This document shows, piece by piece, positions 37,387-47,175 of a stretch of 64,000 nt of DNA; the first letter of the stretch is position 1, and every line of letters starts with the position of its first letter. The position numbers and the translations under genes are program-made. Origin of the DNA: Methanosalsum zhilinae DSM 4017 (GTDB lineage: Archaea; Halobacteriota; Methanosarcinia; Methanosarcinales; Methanosarcinaceae); contig NC_015676.1 in NCBI RefSeq assembly GCF_000217995.1, positions 186,001-250,000 of the forward strand, in the 5' to 3' direction. The notes beneath the pieces were generated by a model, which was not told the origin of the DNA, did no database searches, and saw only the letters and a program-made list of their open reading frames with translations.

Positions 37387-39867
37387 ATGAAAAAAATAGC
37401 AATTACGCTGGTTGCCCTGATGCTCATGTCACTGTTTGTGGCTGGCTTTGCCAACGCAGACAATGACTATCTTGAAGAACTTGAGATCAGGGGACCCGCC
37501 TGGAATTTAACAGGCGCAGATGCAAATGAAATATTCGTCGCGAATGCAACTAATTTTGCTGGCTTCTGGTATGATATCGATGATGATGAATCCAGTGAAG
37601 AACTCTGGATATATAAGAACAGAACTACAGCCAGAACTCTGGGTGATGACCCAAGTGCTGTAGAATATATATCCACTGTAGTCCCAGGAATAAAACCTGA
37701 ATTTGATTTCAGGGATCCTGACAACGCATCTGAATTATTTACATATGAAAAAATCGGATTCCTTGCAGAGGAATATGTTCCAATTGCACAGGGACAGACC
37801 GACAAGCTATCAAAACTTTTGATGGACTCTGATACAAGGTACACTCTGCGTACAGGTCAGACACTGGAACTTGCAGATGGCTATGCAATCACACCACTGC
37901 AGATCGATGTAGATGGTAACAAGGTCTGGCTTGAATTGACAAAAGACGGTGAATTCCTTGATGATAAGATCATTGATGTAAGGTCAGCTACAGGTGCTCA
38001 GGCAAGTCAGGCCAAACAGGACCGTACCTGGTACTATGAACAGGACATAATGGATGAGGATGATATTCTCACACTGATGGTTCATGTAGAACAGGTCTTC
38101 CAGGGTACTGTTGACAGTCTTGTTGTAATTGAGGGTATCTGGCAGATCGAAGATGATGGTCTTGAACTTGAAACAGGTGACAGATTCGGTAGAATGGAAA
38201 TTGATGATGTTGGTGACAATGTAATAAGAATGGCACTTGATACAACCATCACACTCAGACGTGACAGTACCCAGCACCTTATGCAGGATCTGTACTTTAG
38301 AGTCGCAGACGATGCTGCCAACATTAGATTCTACCTGATGCAGCGTATCACAGAGCCTGGTACCTATGAGGTCAGAGGAACAGTTGCAAATGTAACTGCA
38401 ACAGAATGGTTCAACTGGACTGCAACTGGATTTGATGTTGCGGGTCTGGAAGGTATGGTGACTGAAGGTTATTCATTTGCTGGTTTCTGGTATGATCTGG
38501 ATGAAGATCTGCATTCAGAACTTCTGGCAGTTCATGTCGATGACAGAACCCTCCGTGCAGATGATGATGAAGTGGTCTACTATTCCAGAATACAGGAAGG
38601 TCTGGACCCTGAATTTGATTTCAGAGACCCTGACAACGCAACTGAACCGTTCAAATATGAGAAAATCGGATTCCTTGCAGATGAATATGTTCCAATTATT
38701 CCAGGACAGACCGACAAGCTATCAAAACTTTTGATGGATTCTGATACAAGGTACACTCTGCGTACAGGTCAGACACTGGAACTTGCAGATGGCTATGCAA
38801 TTACACCACTTCAGATTGATGTAGATGGTAACAAGGTCTGGCTTGAACTTACCAAAGACGGTGATTTCCTTGATGATAAGATCATTGATGTAAGGTCAGC
38901 TACAGGTGCTCAGGCAAGTCAGGCCAAACAGGACCGTACATGGTACTATGAACAGGACATAATGGATGAAGATGATGTTCTCACACTGATAGTTCATGTA
39001 GAACAGGTCTTCCAGGGTACTATTGACAGCCTTGTTGTGATCGAAGGTATCTGGCAGATTGAGGACGATGGTCTTGAACTTGAAACAGGTGATAGATTCG
39101 GTAGAATGGAAGTTGATGCTGTTGGTGACGATGAAATCAGAATGACACTGGATTCCAACATCAACCTGAGAAGAGACAGCACCCAGCATGTAATGGGCAA
39201 CATCTACTTCAAGGTTGCAGATTCTCCTGACATCAGATTCTACCCATTCGTGGAGAGAACTGTAGGCGAACCGGTAGTACCTGTTGACGAAGAACCAGTT
39301 GCAGCATTTACTGCAAATCCAACAAGAGGTGTTGCACCACTGACTGTAACCTTCACTGACCAGTCAGAGTATGCAGTGAACTATCTCTGGGACTTTGGAG
39401 ATGGTACAACCTCAACTGATCCAAGCCCAACCCATACCTATGAGGAAATTGGTACATACACTGTCACACTGACAGTTACCAATGATGTAGGCGAGGACAG
39501 TGCAGAGAGGACAATCACAGTTACTGAGGAAGAGATCCTTGAACCTGTAGCTGCCTTTACAGCACAGCCACAGGAAGGAGAAGCTCCACTTACTGTGACC
39601 TTCACTGACCAGTCTGAGCATGCAGTAAGCTACCAGTGGGACTTTGGTGATGGTACAACCTCAACCGATGCAAGCCCAACCCATACCTATGAAGAGGCAG
39701 GCGAGTACACTGTCACACTGACCGTTGAGAACGAGATCGGTGAAACAGATTCTGCACAGAGGACAATCACAGTCCAGGAGCCAGAACCAACACCCGGCTT
39801 TGAGATCGTGTTTGCCATTGCAGGAATTCTGGCAGTTGCCTTCCTTGTGAAAAGGTACAGAAAATAA
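37387..39867 (+). CDS. S-layer protein 1: tandem S-layer domains, two PKD domains, PGF-CTERM
   Basis: 826 residues. Signal peptide ([20 protein letters not shown]...A, cleavage near residue 24); two copies of the Methanosarcinales S-layer domain (about 30-330 and 335-635), each with [10 protein letters not shown]- or [10 protein letters not shown]-like, [12 protein letters not shown] or KIGFLADEYVPI, and VEQVFQGT motifs; two PKD domains (~640-720 and 722-800, WDFGDGTTSTD); and a tail TPGFEIVFAIAGILAVAFL followed by KRYRK, a PGF-CTERM sorting signal for archaeosortase and lipid attachment (family knowledge). It forms or decorates the surface lattice. AT-rich leader and strong terminators frame it as a monocistronic unit. 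Confidence 0.94.
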   Translation: MKKIAITLVALMLMSLFVAGFANADNDYLEELEIRGPAWNLTGADANEIFVANATNFAGFWYDIDDDESSEELWIYKNRTTARTLGDDPSAVEYISTVVPGIKPEFDFRDPDNASELFTYEKIGFLAEEYVPIAQGQTDKLSKLLMDSDTRYTLRTGQTLELADGYAITPLQIDVDGNKVWLELTKDGEFLDDKIIDVRSATGAQASQAKQDRTWYYEQDIMDEDDILTLMVHVEQVFQGTVDSLVVIEGIWQIEDDGLELETGDRFGRMEIDDVGDNVIRMALDTTITLRRDSTQHLMQDLYFRVADDAANIRFYLMQRITEPGTYEVRGTVANVTATEWFNWTATGFDVAGLEGMVTEGYSFAGFWYDLDEDLHSELLAVHVDDRTLRADDDEVVYYSRIQEGLDPEFDFRDPDNATEPFKYEKIGFLADEYVPIIPGQTDKLSKLLMDSDTRYTLRTGQTLELADGYAITPLQIDVDGNKVWLELTKDGDFLDDKIIDVRSATGAQASQAKQDRTWYYEQDIMDEDDVLTLIVHVEQVFQGTIDSLVVIEGIWQIEDDGLELETGDRFGRMEVDAVGDDEIRMTLDSNINLRRDSTQHVMGNIYFKVADSPDIRFYPFVERTVGEPVVPVDEEPVAAFTANPTRGVAPLTVTFTDQSEYAVNYLWDFGDGTTSTDPSPTHTYEEIGTYTVTLTVTNDVGEDSAERTITVTEEEILEPVAAFTAQPQEGEAPLTVTFTDQSEHAVSYQWDFGDGTTSTDASPTHTYEEAGEYTVTLTVENEIGETDSAQRTITVQEPEPTPGFEIVFAIAGILAVAFLVKRYRK

Positions 39868-39876
39868 ACTAAATTC

Positions 39877-39925
39877 GGATGAATGATTCATCCTGAAGGG
39901 ATAATAAATCCCTTCAATTTTTTTT
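39877..39925 (+). terminator. Double hairpin terminator after S-layer gene 1
   Basis: GGATGAAT-G-ATTCATCC (39877-39893) is followed by GAAGGGAT (39895-39902), loop, ATCCCTTC (39908-39915) and eight T. The second is a perfect intrinsic-type terminator. Confidence 0.75.
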
Positions 39926-40423
39926 AATAAACTTTTCTTATTATATTCCAATCAGATTCTAATCTACATCTTCAGGTTTAATATCCTGAAAGATCAATAG
40001 TTTGAATAAAATATCCATTGGTTCTGATATCTCCGAATTTGCATATTCCTGCTGAAATATGGTAGATCGGTTTTTGAGATATTATTGCATTCTCATTTTA
40101 AGCTGTAATCTACATGATAAATCTATTATTGGTTCATATTTAATTCTAAGTTCCTTTTTATGTTCAATAAATGCTTATTTTTTGAAAATAAGATTAATTT
40201 TGGGCGTAAAATACTTTTAATACGAATCAGTTATTCCGATATTTGTGTGGTTCAAGTTCAGGGAAGGTGGTATCAATAAGTGAAATCTGCGATACGGGAG
40301 AGATATCTTAGCAACATCAACTGCGACAGAAAACTGTTGCAGGCTGATCGAGAAAAAGGCAAGACTGAGATGTAGCCATGTACATAACATGGGTAATGAG
40401 AGTAATGCCGGAGGTGTTTGTAT
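39926..40423 (+). other. Gene-free leader region of the small PGF-CTERM gene
   Basis: AT-rich and without ORFs at first. A TATA-like ACTTTTAATA lies near 40212-40222, so the following gene has a leader of ~180 nt, as the S-layer genes do, but without their conserved element. The hairpin CCATGT-ACATA-ACATGG (40376-40392) stands just before the ribosome-binding site GGAGGTG (40410-40416) and could influence translation. Confidence 0.4.
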
Positions 40424-40663
40424 ATGAAGAAAATGTTTAAAATGACACTTGCAGTACTGCTGGTCCTTATTGCAGCAGCCGGTACTGCTGCAGCAATAGA
40501 TGGCGAGGTTCCCCAGGCCCAGGACGATTTCGAGGATGACCTGATGGATCCTGAAGATATGCTGGGGGATGAAGAAATCCCTGAACAGCCTGGCTTTGGT
40601 GTAATAGTTGCCATCATGGGATTGTTTGCAGCAGCAGTACCGGCTGCACTCAGGCGCCGTTAA
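40424..40663 (+). CDS. Small secreted acidic protein with PGF-CTERM tail
   Basis: 79 residues. Signal peptide MKKMFKMTLAVLLVLIAAAGTAAA, then only ~32 residues, strongly acidic (DDFEDDLMDPEDMLGDEE), then PGFGVIVAIMGLFAAAVPAA and RRR, a PGF-CTERM sorting tail. After signal and sorting processing hardly more than an anionic peptide linked to the membrane lipid would remain. GGAGGTG at 40410-40416 fixes ATG 40424. Function unknown; its position between two S-layer genes suggests an envelope role. Confidence 0.8.
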   Translation: MKKMFKMTLAVLLVLIAAAGTAAAIDGEVPQAQDDFEDDLMDPEDMLGDEEIPEQPGFGVIVAIMGLFAAAVPAALRRR

Positions 40664-40745
40664 GGTCAGCCTGGACAGAACTGCCAGATGAAAAGTCAAA
40701 TATAAATCCTACCCCCGTCCCTCCTTTTTTTGTGGGCTGAACAGA

Positions 40746-40787
40746 CCGGTCAGTTTTTCCAAAGTTTACTGACTGGCTCTTTTTTTA
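40746..40787 (+). terminator. Terminator after the small PGF-CTERM gene
   Basis: CCGGTCAGT (40746-40754) pairs with ACTGACTGG (40768-40776), nine pairs with one G-U, followed by seven T at 40781-40787. Confidence 0.65.
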
Positions 40788-41196
40788 ATACCATTCAGTA
40801 ACCATCAATTAGCATTTTCACCTGCGCATCAAATTCACTGCGATTTTGCCAGAACTATTTTGTTGAACTAAGAATGCTGCTCATTTTGTACCTATCGTCG
40901 AACAGGCCTGAAAATATGCTGCAGAAAGAAACTCTGCGGTTTATGCTTATTTGCAGATCCTTATTGATGTATATCCCACCTCAAAAAATCACAGATCATA
41001 ATCCAATTTGCAACTTTACTGTTAGTCCTATTTTTTTGCTTCCTGTACCCATTTTGAATAAGTTAAAATAAAGCTGAAAAGATGAATATAGGTTAATTTA
41101 TGACTCTTATTCAATTTATACAAAATAATCTGCATGATAACGTTATTATGGGTAATATTTCAATCAATAAACCTTCTATAAGTATATTTAGGCACA
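40788..41196. other. AT-rich gap before S-layer gene 2
   Basis: About 400 bp with no convincing ORF, repeat or RNA. It may hold upstream activator sites for the promoter that begins at 41197. Confidence 0.4.
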
Positions 41197-41342
41197 TGTC
41201 GATAAAAATAACGTTTTTTAACGCTAAAAATGACAAAATAAGCTCAAATAGACCACAAAAGATTTAAAAATCGACCTAATAAATGGATACATTGCAAATC
41301 CAATATGACGGGATTAGGAGGGTGAAGATGTCCTTTCGGTAG
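41197..41342 (+). promoter_or_regulatory. S-layer gene 2 promoter, leader element and mini-ORF
   Basis: TGTCGATAAAAATAACG at 41197, GACCACAAAAGATTTAA (BRE/TATA) at 41251-41267 and CAATATGACGGGATT at 41301-41315 repeat the set before S-layer gene 1. Directly after it AGGAGGGTGA (41316-41325) leads to ATG 41328 and a four-codon frame, Met-Ser-Phe-Arg-stop (41328-41342). The rest of the ~187-nt leader carries no longer ORF. Confidence 0.7.
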
Positions 41343-41487
41343 CAGACATCTGTGACCGGAAGATCAGATTGCGCCTCCAGGCGCTTTAAAATCATATTTT
41401 AATCTCACCAAAACTCCGAAACGCAACCACATAAAAACGAAAATAAAACAAAACTATTCCCAAAAAATAACGGAGGAAAAATTAAAA

Positions 41488-44160
41488 ATGAGAAAATTAG
41501 CAATCACACTGGTTGCCCTGATGCTCATGTCACTGTTTGCAGTCGGCGCCGCCACAGCAAACAACGACGATTACGTCGACGAACTTGAGATCAGAGGACC
41601 GGTATGGGACTTTACATTAACTATAGAAGAAGTTGATGCTCCAAACAACAATACAACTTTGAAAACATTTGGTGATTGGAGAGATCTTAAAATAGATTCG
41701 GACACATTCAATACTAGTGCAAATTTTAATGTCTCCGGTGAACTGTTTTCAGGAACTGAGTTAGATGCAGCGCAAGTGGAAAATAATGTGACAAACATGA
41801 CACTTGTCGCAGATGCACAGAACTTCGCTGGCTTTTGGTATGATATAGATGATGGTCTTTCCAGTGAGACTCTGACACTTTATGTCAACAAAACTAGCGG
41901 TGACAGGACACTTGATGATGACGACTCAGATGTTCTTGTCTATGAATCAAATGTACAGGGTGTAAATGCTACATTTGAATTTAATGGGAATGTATACCAA
42001 TATCCAAAAATTGGATTCCTTGCAGAAGAATATGTACCTGTTGAGTCAGATGGACCCCTTGTAGAATATGATGGACAAGGTGTCTTCGGTGATGTAGACA
42101 AACTGAGCAGACTTCTCATGGACACTGATGACAGCTGGACTCTCAGAGTTGGTGAGACTCTGGATCTTGAAGATGGCTACGCCATTGAACCACAGCAGAT
42201 TGATGTTGAAGGTGATAAGGTATGGCTTGAACTCACAAAAGATGGAGAGTACGTTGATGATGAAATCATTGATGTAAGTGATAGCAACGACACTACCTGG
42301 TTCTATGATCAGACAGTACTTGACGAAGATGATGTCGTTACACTTGCAATAAGTGTAGATCAGGTCTTCCAGGGAACTGTTGACAGTCTTGTTGTCATTG
42401 AGGGTGTATGGCAGATTGCTGATGATGGTCTAGAAATTGAAACTGATGACACATTTGGAAACATGGCAATTGAATCTACATCTGATGCCCAAATAATAAT
42501 GGAACTTGACTCTTCCATAACACTTAGACATGATACTACAAGAAATGTCATGGAAGATCTCAAGTTCAGAATGGCTGATGACAGTGATGTCCTCAGATTT
42601 TATCTGATGCAGGAAGTCACAGAACCTGGAATTCATGAGGTAAGAGGTACTGTAGTTGACTTAGAGAAAGATGGTGGCTACTATCAAGATGCTGTAAGCT
42701 GGACTGCAACTGGATTTGATGTTCCAGACCTTGAGGAAGGTGTAGCTCCTGAAGGATTCTCATTTGCAGGATTCTATTACGACCTTGATGACAACCTGCA
42801 CTCAGAAATGCTTACAATAGTTGAAGTTGAACGGTCACTGAGTGACACAAGCGCAAGCGATAATCCTGGCATTGAATATTACAGCCAGCCACAGATAGTA
42901 GAATCAACTTTTGACTTTGATGGTGAAGAGCGCTACTATCCAAAGATCGGATTCCTTGCAGAGGAATACGTGCCTGTTTCAGATGAACTGCTGACAACTG
43001 AAGAAGCTGAACTGGAAGGAACATCTGTAGACAAACTGAGCAAACTGCTCATGGACACAGATGACAGCTGGACTCTCAGAGTCGGTCAGACACTGGACCT
43101 TGAAGATGGCTATGCCATAACACCACAGCAGATTGATGTTGACGGTGACAAGGTCTGGCTTGAACTGACCAAGGACGGTGAATATGTTGATGATCAGATA
43201 ATTGAGGTTGGAGATGAATCCACCTGGTTCTATGATCAGACAGTCCTTGATGAGGAAGATGTTACAACACTTGCAATAGATGTTGATCAGGTCTTCCAGG
43301 GAACTGTTGACAGCCTTGTAGTAATTGAAGGTGCCTGGCAGATTGCAGACGATGGTATGGAACTTGAAACAGACGACGCATTCGGCAAGATGGTAGTAGA
43401 GAGTGCAGATGACAATATTGTAATGACACTTGACACATCACTCACACTCAGAGCCGACAGCACACAGCATCTGATGGGCGACATCTACTTTAGAGTCTCT
43501 GATTATTCAGACTTTGAAACAGATGCAAGATTCTACCCATTCGTTGAGAGAACAGTCGGCGAACCTGTGGAGCCTGTTGAGGAAGAGCCTGTAGCATCCT
43601 TTACAGCAAACCCAACAAGTGGTGCTGCACCACTGGAAGTGGCATTCACTGATCAGTCAGAATATGCAGTTGACTACAGCTGGGACTTTGGAGACGGTGA
43701 GACCTCAACCGAGGCAAGTCCAACCCATACCTATGAAGAAATTGGTACCTACACTGTCACACTGACAGTTTCCAATGAAATAGGTGAGGATACTGCAGAG
43801 ACCACAATCTCAGTCACAGAGGAAGAGATCCTTCCACCGGTAGCTGCCTTTGATGCACAGCCACTGGAAGGAGAAGTTCCACTGACTGTGACATTCACTG
43901 ATCAGTCAGAGAATGCAGTAGCCTATGAATGGGACTTTGGAGATGGCACAACCTCAACCGATGCAACTCCAACCCATACCTATGAAGAGGCAGGCGAGTA
44001 CACTGTTACACTGACCGTTGAAAACGAACTCGGTGAGACAGATACTGCCCAGACCACCATCACTGCAACTGAACCAGAGCCAACACCAGGCTTTGAAGCA
44101 ATCTTTGCAATTGCAGGAATTCTGGCAGTCGCCTTCCTTGCAAGAAGGTACAGAAAATAA
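41488..44160 (+). CDS. S-layer protein 2: tandem S-layer domains, two PKD domains, PGF-CTERM
   Basis: 890 residues. Same plan as protein 1: signal peptide ending near residue 25, two S-layer domains (~30-385 and ~390-695, each with [12 protein letters not shown] and the VDQVFQGT strand), two PKD domains (WDFGDGETSTE and WDFGDGTTSTD), and the tail [20 protein letters not shown] plus RRYRK. It is larger mainly by an insertion of ~40 residues early in domain 1 (TIEEVDAPNNNTTLKTFGDW). Strongly acidic. CGGAGGAAAA precedes the ATG. Confidence 0.94.
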   Translation: MRKLAITLVALMLMSLFAVGAATANNDDYVDELEIRGPVWDFTLTIEEVDAPNNNTTLKTFGDWRDLKIDSDTFNTSANFNVSGELFSGTELDAAQVENNVTNMTLVADAQNFAGFWYDIDDGLSSETLTLYVNKTSGDRTLDDDDSDVLVYESNVQGVNATFEFNGNVYQYPKIGFLAEEYVPVESDGPLVEYDGQGVFGDVDKLSRLLMDTDDSWTLRVGETLDLEDGYAIEPQQIDVEGDKVWLELTKDGEYVDDEIIDVSDSNDTTWFYDQTVLDEDDVVTLAISVDQVFQGTVDSLVVIEGVWQIADDGLEIETDDTFGNMAIESTSDAQIIMELDSSITLRHDTTRNVMEDLKFRMADDSDVLRFYLMQEVTEPGIHEVRGTVVDLEKDGGYYQDAVSWTATGFDVPDLEEGVAPEGFSFAGFYYDLDDNLHSEMLTIVEVERSLSDTSASDNPGIEYYSQPQIVESTFDFDGEERYYPKIGFLAEEYVPVSDELLTTEEAELEGTSVDKLSKLLMDTDDSWTLRVGQTLDLEDGYAITPQQIDVDGDKVWLELTKDGEYVDDQIIEVGDESTWFYDQTVLDEEDVTTLAIDVDQVFQGTVDSLVVIEGAWQIADDGMELETDDAFGKMVVESADDNIVMTLDTSLTLRADSTQHLMGDIYFRVSDYSDFETDARFYPFVERTVGEPVEPVEEEPVASFTANPTSGAAPLEVAFTDQSEYAVDYSWDFGDGETSTEASPTHTYEEIGTYTVTLTVSNEIGEDTAETTISVTEEEILPPVAAFDAQPLEGEVPLTVTFTDQSENAVAYEWDFGDGTTSTDATPTHTYEEAGEYTVTLTVENELGETDTAQTTITATEPEPTPGFEAIFAIAGILAVAFLARRYRK

Positions 44161-44195
44161 GTTAAAAATGTCAGGATTGGATAATGATCCTGTAA

Positions 44196-44241
44196 AGAGA
44201 AGGGTATAACATTATAAACCCTTCTCTAATGCTATTTTTTT
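44196..44241 (+). terminator. Terminator after S-layer gene 2
   Basis: AGAGAAGGGT (44196-44205) and ACCCTTCTCT (44218-44227) form a perfect 10-bp stem followed by seven T. Confidence 0.75.
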
Positions 44242-44598
44242 AAAATAATCTGTTTTTAAATTCTAAAATCATGCGCATTTTAGTTTCTGACTTAAATTTC
44301 TAATTAAACATCTTTTATCCAGTATTCCAGTACATCTACCAAAAACACAACATTATATATAATGCATTAAAGTACTGATATCAGTTCAAATATTGCCAAA
44401 TCTGTACATGGAATCTTTTATCCAGATGATAGTTTCAGAACATAATCACTATCTATCGAACTCATCAAATTCAATTTTATCTGCAACACAAACTCCAAAA
44501 TTTGAAACTTTCTGCAATTTTGTAAGATTCGACAATTTCCAAACAGAATTCTGATCATCATCTTGAGTATAAATACAAAACCCCAAAAATACGTCTTT
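44242..44598. other. Gene-free stretch before S-layer gene 3
   Basis: Some 360 bp of AT-rich DNA without ORFs or clear repeats, ending in the conserved promoter of the next gene. Confidence 0.4.
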
Positions 44599-44744
44599 TG
44601 CCGTAAAAATAATCGTTATTTGTCTCCAAAATCCGGGAAAAATCTCCAAAGAGACCACAAAAGATTTAATAACCAAATGTGAATCTTTGAAAGATAATCC
44701 AATATGACGGGATTAGGAGGGTGATGATGTCATCCAGGCAATAA
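44599..44744 (+). promoter_or_regulatory. S-layer gene 3 promoter, leader element and mini-ORF
   Basis: TGCCGTAAAAATAATCG at 44599, GACCACAAAAGATTTAA at 44653-44669 and CAATATGACGGGATT at 44700-44714 repeat the set of genes 1 and 2, the first two elements being 54 bp apart as in gene 2. AGGAGGGTGATG follows, then a short frame Met-Met-Ser-Ser-Arg-Gln-stop (44724-44744). Its second Met lies at the same distance (27 nt) from the leader element as the mini-ORF of gene 2. Confidence 0.7.
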
Positions 44745-44879
44745 CCCGAAAAATATTGCCAGGATTTATGATTGCACCACAGTGTGCAACAGATCATATT
44801 TTTCATCTCACCAAAACCACACACACAACAACAAAACAAAAAACGAAACTATTCCCACAAAAAAAGGAGGATAAAAAAT

Positions 44880-46958
44880 ATGAGAAAATTAGCAATCACA
44901 CTGGTTGCCCTGATGCTCATGTCAGTGTTTGCAGTTGGCGCTGCCACAGCAAACGACGACAAACTAGAGATCAGAGGACCGGTATTAGATTTTGAAACTG
45001 ATATTATGGACAATTTTGCTGATTGGAGAGGTAATGACTCTTTATGGCAGAATGGAGTTAATTATGAAAATGCATCTTTTGTCATGAATGCAAGTAACTT
45101 TGCAGGATTCTGGTATGACTTGAGTGAAGATGATTCAAGTGAAACAATTACTCTGAATGTAAATGCCACCACTGGTGAAAGACAGTTAAAAGATGAAACT
45201 GATTCACTGGTATATGTTTCAGAACCTGTAGAAAATATTGAACCGTCTTTCACCTTTAAAAAAGATGGATATAATTTCAACTATTCCAAGATCGGATTCC
45301 TTGCAGAGGAATACGTACTCATTGACGCTGATGATGTAAGCAAACTGTCCAAGCTTCTAATGGACACTGATTCAAGCTACACTCTCAGAACAGGACAGAC
45401 ATTCGAACTTGATGAGGGCTATGCTATCACACCACTGCAGATCGATGTAGATGGTAACAAGGTTTGGCTTGAGTTGACTAAAGACGGTGAGTTTGTTGAT
45501 GACAAAATCATTGATGTTGGCAGCAATGCAGGCACAGAAGACAAAACCTGGTTTTATGATCAGACAGTCCTGGATGAGGAAGATGTAATCACTCTTGCAA
45601 TCCATGTTGAACAGGTCTTCCAGGGAACTGTTGACAGCCTTGTTGTAATCGAGGGTATCTGGCAGATTGCAGACGATGGTCTGGAATTGGAAACAGATGA
45701 TTCATTTGGAAAGATGGAAATAACAAGTCTTGAAGATGCAATTGAAATGAAACTTGCTTCATCCATCACACTGAGAAAAGACAGCACACAGCACCTTATG
45801 GAAGATCTCTACTTCAGAGTTGCAGATTCTGATGCACTCAGATTCTATCTCATGAAAGAGATAACAGAACCTGGCACCTATGAGGTTAGAGGTACTGTTG
45901 TTAATGAATCTGGTACATTTAACTGGACTGCAACAGGTACAAACGTGCCTGGTATGGGTCTCAGTGTAACACCTGGATATTCATTTGCTGGATTTTTCTA
46001 CGATCTGAATGAAAACCTTCACTCAGAGATGCTTTCAGTAGCTGCAACCGATGGTAGAAACTTAGCTGAAGCTGTTGATGCTGTTAAGTATTACAGTACA
46101 ATTCAGTATCCAATAGATCCAGCTTTTGAATTTAAAGAAGAAGATGGCAGTGATTTTGTTTACTCCAAGATCGGATTCATGGCAGAGGAGTATGTACCTA
46201 TAGTCAATGAATCTGCTGACAAGCTATCCAAGCTTCTAATGGACTCTGACACAAGATACACCCTACGTACAGGTCAGACACTTGAGTTTGATGAAGGCTA
46301 TGCAATCACACCACAGCAGATCGATGTTGATGGTAACAAGGTCTGGCTTGAGCTCACAAAAGACGGCGAGTATGTTGATGACAAGATCATTGATGTAAGC
46401 AAACCTGGAGCATACAACAAAACCTGGTTCTATGATCAGACAGTCCTTGATGAAGATGATGTAATCACACTTGCAATTCATGTCGAACAGGTCTTCCAGG
46501 GAACTGTTGATAGTCTTGTTGTTATCGAAGGTATCTGGCAGATTTCAGACGATGGTATTGAACTTGAAGCTGGGGATACCTATGGCAAGATGGAAATCGA
46601 CAATGTTTCAGGCGACACCATAGAAATGGCTCTTGATTCATCCATAACACTTAGAAGAGACAGCACACAGCATCTGATGGGTGAAATTTACTTCCGTGTT
46701 GCAGATTCAACCGATGTCAGATTCTACCCATTCGTGGAGAGAACTGTTGGTGAACCAGTAGCTCCAGAGCCTGAGCCAGAGCCTGAGCCAGAACCTGAGC
46801 CAGAGCCTGAGCCAGAGCCTGAACCAGAGCCTGAACCAGAGCCTGAACCAGAGCCTGAGCCAGAGCCTGAGCCAGAGCCTGAGCCAACACCTGGATTTGA
46901 AGCAATCTTTGCCATTGCCGGACTTCTGGCAGTTGCATACTTTGCAAGAAAACTTTAA
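44880..46958 (+). CDS. S-layer protein 3: tandem S-layer domains, Pro-Glu repeat stalk, PGF-CTERM
   Basis: 692 residues from ATG 44880, fixed by AAGGAGGAT 7 nt upstream and by the signal peptide [20 protein letters not shown]; a longer open frame upstream is leader. Two S-layer domains (~30-340 and ~345-625) as in proteins 1 and 2, but both PKD domains are replaced by about 40 residues of alternating Pro-Glu before the PGF-CTERM tail ([20 protein letters not shown], then RKL). The stiff, anionic PE stalk would hold the lattice domain away from the membrane. Confidence 0.94.
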   Translation: MRKLAITLVALMLMSVFAVGAATANDDKLEIRGPVLDFETDIMDNFADWRGNDSLWQNGVNYENASFVMNASNFAGFWYDLSEDDSSETITLNVNATTGERQLKDETDSLVYVSEPVENIEPSFTFKKDGYNFNYSKIGFLAEEYVLIDADDVSKLSKLLMDTDSSYTLRTGQTFELDEGYAITPLQIDVDGNKVWLELTKDGEFVDDKIIDVGSNAGTEDKTWFYDQTVLDEEDVITLAIHVEQVFQGTVDSLVVIEGIWQIADDGLELETDDSFGKMEITSLEDAIEMKLASSITLRKDSTQHLMEDLYFRVADSDALRFYLMKEITEPGTYEVRGTVVNESGTFNWTATGTNVPGMGLSVTPGYSFAGFFYDLNENLHSEMLSVAATDGRNLAEAVDAVKYYSTIQYPIDPAFEFKEEDGSDFVYSKIGFMAEEYVPIVNESADKLSKLLMDSDTRYTLRTGQTLEFDEGYAITPQQIDVDGNKVWLELTKDGEYVDDKIIDVSKPGAYNKTWFYDQTVLDEDDVITLAIHVEQVFQGTVDSLVVIEGIWQISDDGIELEAGDTYGKMEIDNVSGDTIEMALDSSITLRRDSTQHLMGEIYFRVADSTDVRFYPFVERTVGEPVAPEPEPEPEPEPEPEPEPEPEPEPEPEPEPEPEPEPEPEPEPTPGFEAIFAIAGLLAVAYFARKL
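46762..46881 (+). repeat. Pro-Glu coding microsatellite (6/12-bp unit)
   Basis: Near-perfect tandem copies of a CC(T)GAGCCAGAG-type 12-mer, itself two PE codon pairs, with only silent GAG/GAA variation. The tract encodes the stalk of S-layer protein 3. All three length-changes that keep the frame are easy by slippage because the unit is a multiple of 6 bp. Confidence 0.9.
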
Positions 46959-46974
46959 ACTGAATAAGTAAGTT

Positions 46975-47015
46975 CTGAAGGGATTGATTCAAATCCCTTT
47001 CAGTTTTCTTTTTTT
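46975..47015 (+). terminator. Terminator after S-layer gene 3
   Basis: CTGAAGGGATT (46975-46985) pairs with AATCCCTTTCAG (46992-47003), followed by a T-rich run. Confidence 0.7.
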
Positions 47016-47175
47016 TGTGACTTTTCTGCGGATCACATTTTTACTGTTATATTGTTATTCTGGCAGTTTTTGAACAATTTTTAGTATCATCAGCCTGTTT
47101 TTCGATAGTTTCAAATACATTGATTGATATTCTATCTCAGAAACTAATATCCTCAAAAATGGAGGGATGAATTTA

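Noticed and set aside
37801-39030. Repeats in the S-layer gene as a CRISPR or satellite array
   Set aside because: They are in-frame protein domain duplications without regular spacers.
44772-44879. Longer N-terminus of S-layer protein 3 starting at ATG 44772
   Set aside because: It would place 36 basic residues before a signal peptide that is shared with the sister proteins; AAGGAGGAT right before ATG 44880 fixes the start.
46717-46992. Open frames antisense to the Pro-Glu tract (Gly-Ser and Gln-Ala repeats)
   Set aside because: They only mirror the low-complexity repeat and have no ribosome-binding site or recognisable domain.
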